Assembly: GCF_024139115.2 (NCBI RefSeq)
Contig: NC_085141.1
Coordinates: forward strand, 67,372,675-67,436,674
Source of the DNA: Armigeres subalbatus
Taxonomy: Eukaryota > Arthropoda > Insecta > Diptera > Culicidae
Direction: 5' to 3'
Length of the DNA stretch: 64,000 nt
In this document: piece after piece, positions 55,957-64,000 of the stretch
How positions within the stretch are numbered: the stretch's first letter is position 1
Layout: each line of letters starts with the position of its first letter
Position numbers and translations under genes: made by a program
Notes under the pieces: model-generated
What the model saw: only the letters and a program-made list of their open reading frames with translations
Told to the model about the DNA's origin: nothing
Database searches by the model: none

Positions 55957-56495
55957 GGGGAAGAGGCCCCAAAACGCCCCCCCCCCCGAGGCAAAACGCC
56001 TTTTATGGTTTCCCTGATATTTACCGTCATTAAGATAGCCGTAACAAAACTAGATCTAAAATTATGTAGGTTAGGCGAAAAAAGTTTCAAAATAGTGTAT
56101 GAAAAGGTCGGAAAAACCGAAAATTTCCCCATTTTGTAGAAACATCTAACATTTTGGCGAGGCAAAACGCCCTAGCGGCACTAACCTACAATGTACCTGC
56201 GTCTCCATGGACTATCCATACCAGAATACTGATTCGCCGACGCGTGGTGCTTTGTTCCTTAGGAGCTGCCAGCTAAAAGGCGTTTTGCCTCACCAGTTTT
56301 CCGGCAACGAAATATTACCACTTTTTTGAATTGTGAATATTATCAATATGATTGAGATTTTCGACAATTTTTGATTGGCATCAACTAGCTATTTTGTTTA
56401 ACTGTTGCATAATGTAAAAATACCCATGAATAGCGTTACAAATAAGACAATAAAGCAGTGTTTGCTTAGCTAGAGCATATTGCCCCCCCTTCCCC
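55957..56495. mobile_element. 539-bp TA-flanked MITE with GGGGAAG termini
   Basis: Termini GGGGAAGAGGCCCC and, inverted, GGGGAAGGGGGGGC, with TA on both sides (55955-55956 and 56496-56497). It contains a C run at 55977-55987 and repeated GGCAAAACGCC words. A truncated copy lies at 36585-36955. No coding region is evident. Confidence 0.78.
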
Positions 56496-56568
56496 TATCA
56501 TTTAAACCCGTCGGAAACGATAACGAATGGTTCTTCTGAGGGAATGAAGAAAATCAATCCAGCCGTTT

Positions 56569-56626
56569 CCCGGAGACGAGCCAGCCTCGGGCTGAAAGTC
56601 TCCCTAATAAAGACAATAAAAAAAAT
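56569..56626 (+). mobile_element. 58-bp hairpin retroposon
   Basis: Perfect 12-bp duplication ATCCAGCCGTTT (56557-56568 and 56627-56638). Outer stem GGAGAC/GTCTCC, inner CAGCC-TCG-GGCTG, then CTAATAAAGACAATAAA and an A run. Confidence 0.93.
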
Positions 56627-56639
56627 ATCCAGCCGTTTT

Positions 56640-59600
56640 TGAGTTATGCGAACACAGACCATTTCATTTTTATATAGATAGAAGATAAAACCAGAGTGAA
56701 CGCATGGTTATTTACAAACCTTATTTGATTGCACGAAAATCTTAAGGATGAGTTGAAAACATTGTAGATTTTCAGTGAAAAACAAAGGATATTTCTCAAT
56801 CTTTGCGCTACATGCCAATAATGATTATCTAATAATATATTCTAATGATAAAAAAAATCACTCAGAAATGTACTACAAACGATTTTATAAGTGATTAGAC
56901 CATTTTACACCATTATCCTTGAAATAAATCTGTCTCCATTCCGCTGCGCAATAATGATTATTGGTCTTCCGCAACAGCCGAGGTTTCTAAAAACTCAGCA
57001 ATTTTCATTGTATTTTTGAAGTGGGGACAAGTAATATTAGATAATTAAAATATTGTCGAATCATTAATGTAAAAAAATCAACATGTGAACCATATATGTA
57101 GGTAAGTACATATTCAACTTGAAGAAAATCTGTAGGTATATTGAGCAATTGAAGCAAAAAAAATGCCAGCCAGATAATACATAATACACTTGGTCCAAGC
57201 TACAAAAAAGAAAACTTTGCCAATGCCAGAGTGAAAACAAAGCAATTTAATTTTATGATCACTGATAATACGGTGCAGTTTTGGATATCAACAGAGCAGA
57301 GCGCTAGCATAAACACCACCATCTCTCGATGCCGTATCCAGTCGAGCGTGAGTTCATTTTGGGTTTTTCAACTAAAGACTTCAACGCCATAAAGCGAGGA
57401 AATGGACATCGGGGGAAAGCAGATAATTTAATTTCGGTTCTTTCACTTTCGTCCTGGGGTCGTTACACTTGGGATTTTATTGATCAGGTGGTGGACGCAG
57501 CTTTTTGAGCTCATTACGCGGAAGCATTTTGGATTATGAGCCAGATGAGATTACTTTCCAATCGCGCACATTCACATATGTGAGAGAGGATATTACGAAG
57601 CCGATATGTAGTGGAATACGGCAACTACCGCTTCCGATTTTTCGATGTTGATAAAAACATGCCGCAGATGAGTAACGAACACTCTACATAAATACAGACC
57701 TCCATACACACATTTATTTTAGACTGTGATCACTTTTGTACAGCACCACAAAATTGTATTGAATAGATAGAACTCCAAAAATGTTAAAAAATACGCTAAC
57801 AGTTTTGGATTTTGAATTACACTACTGTTGGTTGACTCAAGGCGTTGCCGAGCCGTACTCCCAAGAGAAGAACACCCCACATAGAAATATCTATAAACAA
57901 TAGCCATTGAAGTATTGGGCACCACGTCTTCATATGGCCAGAATTTTTATTTTATGTTTATGATATTATATTAAAACTGTGTTTGTCTCTTAATTGTGGG
58001 TCCACAGAAGGACCCTGTACTTATTTTGTAGGTAAAGGCTCATTTAGGAAATTTTAGAGTCAAATAAGCTCTTTGTACATTTTTCATGTTTGCTGTAAAA
58101 ATCTATTTTTAGATAATTGTTGATATTATTGTCCCGAAATGATGAACAGATATTGATAAATTTACGCAAAAGACTAACTCATGTAGTAATTCGTCTATTA
58201 AATGTTTTGATAACACAACGAGATAAAAGTAGTCATAGTCATATTCTTTGAGTATCAATGTGATGAAAGATAGGACTTTTGTAGATTGTTATAAATATGC
58301 GAACATGGGCAGATAACCAAAGGATATTTATCAAAACAAAAATGCATCGGAATGTACATATTCTAAATTCCACAACATGTCTATGATCTAATTCACAACT
58401 CAACACATATTACATACTCTGCAATGTACATACGTATCCTCTACCGAGACCTCAGCAATAACTGAAAGTCCCAGTTTTGATGATGATTATCTTGATATAA
58501 AGCTTCATTTACATAAACCCAAGTAAAATTTGAACGGACATTTGAACGTTGAACGTTGACTTGACCTGAAGATACTCTTTATAAAGTGATAAAACTTGTA
58601 ATCTGAATAGACTATCAAGGGACGAGATACAACCTGGTGATGGGAAAAATAAAATTTTGTCATTTTTATCAGTTTATCACTGACTAACGACAAGTTATCG
58701 TAGACAACACAGTTGTATACCACCGAGTTCTCAAGATTCCACTCAAATTTAAAACAGTTTTAACCATTTCTATACCATCAACATTCCATTGCAAAGTTTT
58801 CAGTTTCCTGCTGACTACAAAGCTAATTAATCGTTCCACTCTCAATTTCTCGGCGAATTTCGTTTCCGTTGATTTTTTTTGTTTCGTTTATTGGCATTTT
58901 TTTTATTTCTGATCGATCATTAGGTAAGCAATTTATGACCATGTTTGCGGTTATCGATCCGCAGCGACAATCTCGTCGCCAAGCAAATGCGTCAATTGGA
59001 ACAATTTCACTTTTTACAACGGAACAACAGCCCAAACTGCGGTAATGTCAATCCATCAGATCAATAGTTGAATAAATATGGCTAATTAATGGATGTGGAT
59101 TGTACGTATTGCAGTCAGCATTTAAAACTGGTAAGGCGAAAATCTTCGCCATCAAATTTATGAAATTGATCGCACCGTAATTGGGAACGTTGTTTACGAT
59201 TATGGGAGTTGTCTGCACTTGGTGCAAATATCCTGCTGACACAGACGAAAGCGACTCAGGCCGAAATCTTGAATTTGTAAAATTGACGGTTGAATATAGT
59301 TTTAAGTTGTTCGCAAATGTATACACAAAAGTAATACAACTGAGTAGGGTCCTGGTAAGGTAAAACCAGCCATAACTTTGGGCCATATCTTTTGAGCCTA
59401 TAGTCCGATATGGCCAATTTTCAACAGGAAACCATGGGACAAGGTGCTGCGTCGAATGAAACTTGAAATGCGGGCAAATCGGCTAAGAGGAGAAGTGGCC
59501 AGTGGAGATATATCAGCTTCCACACTGATATTCTTCCCTCCCCCTTCATACGGGAGCTTGGCAGAAGGAAGGTCGTGCGATATGTGCCATCACAAATATT

Positions 59601-60780
59601 GCCCTCCGCTCGCTTTCAAATCGACATCTATAAAAACATTCTTCATGCCTGCCGTATCCTAACGGAACTATCAATTCTATACTTTCGCCTCTAATGCTAT
59701 CATGAACATGTACGTCCAAGTTTGGAAGATGATATTAGCATTTCCATATCATTGAAAAAAATATTTATTTTGTTGAAAATTTCGTAATCATTTATTGCTA
59801 ATATTGATTGATTTATGGAATGTTTGTATTTCCCGTGGAACATTTTGATTTCTTTATGGAAAATTCTTCTTTTATGTTTGCAATTTTTGGTTTTAAAAGT
59901 GTTAATTTATTTTTGTTTTGTGAAAAATTCTATATTATTTATTGTAATTTTGCATTATTTGTAGAAAATTTAATATTTTTTTATTTCTCATACCATGATT
60001 TCTTTATTGGAAATTTCCTAATTGTCATGGAATTTTTTTAAATTTTTTTAGGCTGAGTAATAAATGAAATCGCATCGGCTCAATGGACCTGCTTGGATGC
60101 TTAGCGATGCACGGATACATCGTTCAGGACTTGGTTGATCGGCCCGTTCTAAAACTCCGTAATACCATGTCTTAGGACATTTTGTTTCTTGACACGATTT
60201 TTGATACTTTCGAGGATATGTACTTCAGAGAAGTTTGGCCTATGACACCCGAAAAAGTACGACTTTTCAGTTCTTTTTATACTTTTTATACTATAGGGAT
60301 ATTCAGTGATGAACTTCATAATTACCTATTTTAAAAAAATCACCAAAAACAAATAAAAAAAATTTATATGGGGATATTTTGGAAAATTTCTAAACCATTA
60401 CAAATTACATTGCGAGTTATAGTATAGATATCCTAATACCTGATACACATTACAACATGATATCATCATCAAAATGTTCGAATTCATGAAAATTTATAAT
60501 TTCCATGCTGGGTTTAGTTTGATTTTGAATCAGTTGAAATCGTCTATCTTAAAAATTGATCGGATTAACCATATGTTTTAGTTAATTGAGTTTTTTTTTT
60601 TAATTTTTATACTTGAAAACCACGTGGTCAAAGGGGGGGGGGAGAGGGGGTCTGCCAAATGACCACGATAGACCACATGGGGGGAGGGGGGGGTTGAAAA
60701 TCTTAAAAAATATGACCACGTGGTTTCTGGATGGCCCCTAAGTCAATCTGATTTTTTTTTCATTTGTTTTTGCCGAGAAA
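56640..60780. other. unassigned AT-rich DNA
   Basis: No supported gene. The segment at 57290-57680 has higher complexity without a recognisable product. At about 59400 a CCGATATGGCCAATTTTCAA block resembles the reverse complement of the module motif TTGAAAATTGGCCGGATCGG. At 60618-60735 the sequence ACCACGTGGTC occurs twice as inverted copies around G-rich DNA. Confidence 0.4.
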
Positions 60781-60784
60781 TCGT

Positions 60785-62397
60785 ACTCTAAATACGAGTA
60801 AAGGCTACATATTCGCTCCAAAAACAAACTCTTTATATAAGGTCCGGAGACCCATAGTGTTATACCAATCGACTCAGCTCGACGAATTGAGGTGATGTCT
60901 GTGTGTGTATGTGTGTGTGTGTGCGCACCAAAAGTGCAGAAAGTCTAGCTCATTTTTTTGGTACTTATCCTCAACTCGCAACAGGTTACATTCAACGCGG
61001 AGTGCTGTCCCATTGTTTCCTATTGAAAATTGGCCGGACTATGGGCACGGAAGTTATGACCAAAATATTTTTGTACGGAATAATCGCGTAAAAAAGTGTC
61101 ACTCATGTTTCGGGCATTTATCCGGCACGCAAACTTTCATCTCACTGTGTCCTATTGAAAATTGGCAGGATCGGACTACGGAATCGGAAGTTATGGTCAA
61201 AATACTTTTTGCCTTTCTCGTATACTAAGTATACGTAAAGGCTATATGATCGCTCCAAAAACAAACTTTTCATAGAAGCCCCGGAGACCCATAGTGTTAT
61301 ATACCGATCGACTCTGTTCGACGAATTGAGGTGATGTCTGTGTGTGTCTGTGCGCACCCACGTATCAAATTGTAGCAAAAGTGTCACTCATTTTTCGGGC
61401 ACTTATCCTTAAAGGGTCGTTCAAGTGCCCTCAAGAGTCGTAATGTCACAGGTTCTAGGGGGAGGGGGTCTAAGATTTTATTACAGTGCATGTACTAGGC
61501 TAAAGCGTGACAGGGGGAGGAGGGGGGGTAGTAATCCCAAAAAGTAGTGGACGTCATATTTGAATCACCCCCAACCAATTTACTCAGAGTAAGTTGCATT
61601 CGACGCAGACTTCCATTGTTTCCAATTGAAAATAGACGATGGGCTTCGAAATTATGGCCAAAATGCATTTTTTTTACATAAAAAATTCTCACTCTTTTTT
61701 TAGGCATTTATCCTTAATTGATTTGCTCGCAGCAAGTTGCATTCAACGCAAAATCTTCTTCTTCTTTGGCATTACATCCCCCACTGGGACATTGCCGCCT
61801 CGCAGCTTAGTGTTCACTAAGCACTTCCACAGTTATTAACTGCGAGGTTTCTAAGCCAGGTTACCATTTTTGCATTCGTATATCATGAGGCTAACACGAT
61901 GATACTTTTATGCCCAGGGAAGTCGAGACGATTTCCAATCCGAAAATTGCCTAGACCGGCACCGGGAATCGAACCCAGCCACCCTCAGCATAGTCTTGCT
62001 TTGTAGCCGCGCGTCTTATTGCACGGCTAAGGAGGGCCCCGACGCAAAATCCTGTCCCATTATTTCCTATTGAAAATTGGCTAGATCGGACTATGGAATC
62101 AAGAGTTATGGCAAAAAAAAACTATTTTTTAAATGCACGAGAAAGGCGCCATCGCCGCTAGGTGGACTAATCTGGGTTTTTCAATAACGAATAAACGTGA
62201 AAATGTCATGGGATTGCGATTACTAATTTGCTAATACCTTTTTTCAAAAGTTATTTCCTATTCGGATTTTTGCCTTTCTCGTATACAAAGTATACGTAAA
62301 GGCTATATGTTCGCTCCAAAAACGAACTTTATATAGGAGTCCCGTAGACCCATAGTGTTATATACCGATCGACTCAGATCGACGAATTGAAGTGATG
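60785..62397 (+). repeat. tandem-like cluster of the GCCTTTCTCGTATAC module
   Basis: Module starts occur near 60785 (partial), 61210 and 62270. Each is followed by GGAGACCCATAGTGTTATA and GACGAATTGAGGTGATGTC, then a TG microsatellite. Repeated CCTATTGAAAATTGGC-GGATCGGACT units follow (61018, 61150, 62068). Near 62130-62180 the ending CACGAGAAAGGCGCC and CGCTAGGTGGACTAATC is probably a terminus. A Feilai is inserted at 61756. Confidence 0.75.
61756..62041 (-). mobile_element. Feilai: Feilai-like SINE in the module cluster
   Basis: Minus-strand copy with reversed tail TTCTTCTTCTTTGGCATTAC and reversed B box CGGGAATCGAACCC. A 10-bp duplication ACGCAAAATC flanks it (61746-61755 and 62042-62051). 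Confidence 0.92.
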
Positions 62398-62460
62398 TCT
62401 GTGTGTATGTGTGTGTGTATGTGTGTGTGTATGTGTGTGTGTATGTGTGTGTGTGTGTGT
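62398..62460. repeat. ACAY-type microsatellite
   Basis: GTGTGTAT repeated with TG runs, i.e. (ACAY)n on the minus strand. It belongs to the module (compare 1003-1012 and 60900-60925). The poly(A) end of the R1-like element begins at its last base. Confidence 0.95.
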
Positions 62461-62843
62461 TTTTTATTCTTCCTGAACAATGGAGGGGGAATCTGCTCAA
62501 CAGACATCCTGGGTTGACCAGGAAGTGCTGGGTTAGGGGCCACCTCCAATGAGGGAGGCAGGACTGCATCCCCGACCAGCTAAACCGTTTCCATTGCCGC
62601 CAAGCCCATAGTCCCTTCGGTACAACCAGAAAGTAATGCTTCAAAGGGGGGCCAGTGCACAACGCACCCTCGAGGTTAGCTGCGTATCCTTGCAGCACCG
62701 AACATCGTAACTCGCTTTTTTAGAAGAACACCATGGTATCGTGCCAGCGCGTTGCCGGCTTTCCAGGTGGCCTTACCACGCCCTATGTCCTCGGAAGGTG
62801 GGAAGGGTCGACTTCGCGCCTGCTTCTCTCTGCACGACTGGTA

Positions 62844-63419
62844 TCAAGAATGATGATGCCGCGTGCACCCCAAATTGACCTTTCTGCGATAGGGCCTATT
62901 CGCCAGCACACAGAGGGACTTGCCGACGCGAGGCCTACGCCTGCCCCAGCCTTGACGAGGACCCCTTTCCGTCCTCGGGCTCGGAACCCGCCCGGTTGAC
63001 CGACACCGCGAAAGCGACGATACCATGTTGTTCTTCGCGCGGCCACTTGTTCGATAAAAGGATCGAGTTCGACCACAGAGCATGACCACCGGTATGACCC
63101 ATGAAGCCGACTCCAATCCCTTGGACCACCTCTTATTTGCGCCTGAACTAGCCATCCTAGAGTCCACGCGCCACCTTCTGTGTAGCTCCGAGACGATTTG
63201 GGCGATAGCCGATAAAACGGCGTTCCAGCCAACTTCGTCTTTACACATCCTCCGAACTAGGTTGTCCGGGGTAGTGTCCAGACTACATGTGGCAAGCATG
63301 TGGTCACGCATTGCGCGAAAACGTAAGCACACGAACAACACGTGTTCCGCCGTTTCCTCTAAACCTGCGCACACCAAACACTCGGGCGAAGCCGAGCAAG
63401 CCAGCTGCTTTACCTGCAC
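62844..63419 (-). pseudogene. R1-like ORF2 C-terminal fragment
   Basis: The frame begins right after ORF1 and reads CSASPECLVCAGLEETAEHV followed by LFVCLRF, a CX2C-H-C cluster typical of the C-terminus of R1 ORF2. VGWNAVLSAIAQIVSELHRR and WRVDSRM complete the family region by about 63120. The remainder of the frame is likely 3' UTR. Everything upstream in ORF2, including endonuclease and RT, is deleted. Confidence 0.8.
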
Positions 63420-64000
63420 TTTGATTTTGCAGCACGCTTAAACGCCGGGCACATCGAACCCCCCATGGAGTGCTTGCTGTTCACAGCATTGCTGGAACAA
63501 ATCAAACAATTGGGAGGGTTCGTGCAGCATTGTGCCTTATGTCCCTCCAGTCCGCAGCGTCGGCAGAGATTGCTTCTGTCAGGGCCTTTGCAGTCCCATT
63601 GCTTGTGCCCCGGTTCCAGGCACTTGAAGCAAACTTCGGGTTGCTCGTATATGCGCACAGGGCATACCGACCATCCCACCTTGACGCTCCCTAACTTGAC
63701 TACCTTGGAGGCGTCCGCTGCAGATAGCCGAACCAATGCTACCTGCGTCCCTGCCGGACCTTTCCGTAGCCGAACGGCTGCGGTGGGCGTCTCCACTTCA
63801 CACTGTCGCCGCAGTGCCGTGACGAGCTCTTCGACTTCAGTGATCTCGTCCAGGTCTTTAACCCTTAGATTCACCTCCGTCGTGAGTGCCCTCACCTTGA
63901 CCGTCTCGCCTAGGACCTCCTCCGCCAACTTCTTGTAGGCGGCGCCCTTTTGCGAGACGCCCCGCTTCAGCTCGAGTATCATCTCGCCCATCCGGGTACG
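63410..64000 (-). CDS. R1-like ORF1 (gag-like nucleic-acid-binding protein), 5' partial
   Basis: Open from the window edge (first visible Met at 63991, probably internal) to a stop at 63410. ORF1 proteins coat the element RNA. From that Met, residues 1-65 hold a charged helical stretch, and 67-115 a conserved VRLRKGPAGTQVALVRLSAA region. Three zinc knuckles follow: C121-X2-C124-X4-H129-X4-C134, C143-X2-C146-X4-H151-X4-C156, and C162-X2-C165 with H174 and C181 (GGSMCP). It ends AAKSKCR. No internal stop is visible. The N-terminal part lies outside the window. Confidence 0.88.
   Translation of the reverse strand, partial: RTRMGEMILELKRGVSQKGAAYKKLAEEVLGETVKVRALTTEVNLRVKDLDEITEVEELVTALRRQCEVETPTAAVRLRKGPAGTQVALVRLSAADASKVVKLGSVKVGWSVCPVRIYEQPEVCFKCLEPGHKQWDCKGPDRSNLCRRCGLEGHKAQCCTNPPNCLICSSNAVNSKHSMGGSMCPAFKRAAKSKCR

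Larger units (their letters stand above)
62461..64000 (-). mobile_element. R1-clade (Waldo-like) non-LTR retrotransposon, internally deleted
   Basis: On the minus strand, ORF1 (63991-63410) is followed directly by the C-terminal end of ORF2 (from 63419), a 3' UTR and a terminal AATAAAAA at 62461. The endonuclease and RT are missing. ORF1 with three CCHC-type knuckles ending in GGSMCP is typical of the R1 clade. Waldo members of that clade are known to insert into ACAY microsatellites, which fits the junction. The 5' end lies outside the window. Confidence 0.82.

Noticed and set aside
62303..62698. 131-codon minus ORF with HTHTYT repeats
   Set aside because: It spans the 3' UTR of the R1-like element and the ACAY microsatellite. 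The repeat residues are translation of the microsatellite.
1..64000. Endogenous RNA-virus sequences, common in Aedes genomes
   Set aside because: I looked through the translated frames for flavivirus- or rhabdovirus-like motifs and saw none. All polymerase-like motifs belong to retroelements.

Overview
The window looks like a transposon-dense stretch of a mosquito genome, most likely Aedes. The main evidence is three dated copies, plus one broken copy, of a tRNA-derived SINE that I recognise as Feilai. Each has an RNA polymerase III B box and a 3' end of AATAAAGAAGAAG. Many LINE, MITE, hAT-like and piggyBac-like sequences are also of the kind found in Aedes. I see no intact single-copy host gene. 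Nearly all coding potential belongs to decayed retroelements, and most long ORFs elsewhere are accidental products of minisatellite arrays.

Layout. 0-5.7 kb: two arrays of a degenerate 24-bp repeat in opposite orientation, flanking an RTE-like LINE fragment (family A, copy A3) that carries two TA-flanked MITEs and a 57-bp retroposon. 5.7-10.5 kb: mostly unassigned AT-rich DNA with one Feilai. 10.6-11.9 kb: a TA-flanked element carrying intron-containing gene remnants. 12.4-15.5 kb: family A copy A1 on the minus strand. 15.5-19.7 kb: small MITEs, a 127-bp perfect palindrome, and a family B LINE fragment (B1) with a Feilai inside it. 19.75-24.85 kb: a 5.1-kb TA-flanked element holding a piggyBac-like MITE and a hAT element built around a 23-bp minisatellite. 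24.96-27.0 kb: family B copy B2. 27.2-28.45 kb: a second copy of the hAT minisatellite element.

29.2-34.2 kb: a LOA-like LINE on the minus strand, flanked by a ~226-bp direct repeat. It lacks the RT catalytic core and is split by a hAT-type MITE. 34.2-38.6 kb: a broken Feilai and unassigned DNA. 38.65-40.47 kb: a family C LINE that stops at its FADD motif. 40.79-52.71 kb: family A copy A2, essentially end to end with 12-bp target duplications. It is interrupted by an 8.6-kb element that carries captured spliced exons and a giant foldback of 24-bp repeats. 53.1-55.2 kb: BEL/Pao fragments. 55.2-56.6 kb: family B copy B3, a MITE and a hairpin retroposon. 56.6-60.8 kb: unassigned. 60.8-62.4 kb: a dispersed repeat module. 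62.46-64.0 kb: an R1-clade element whose 3' end abuts an ACAY-type microsatellite.

The nested insertions can be ordered because target duplications and interrupted reading frames are visible for many of them. The most unusual finding is a family of 57-62-bp poly(A)-tailed hairpin retroposons. Five copies have the same 5' start and their own target duplications, and two stems keep their geometry while their sequence changes. No tools were run. Family names rest on recognised motifs, and clade names for the LINEs are provisional.
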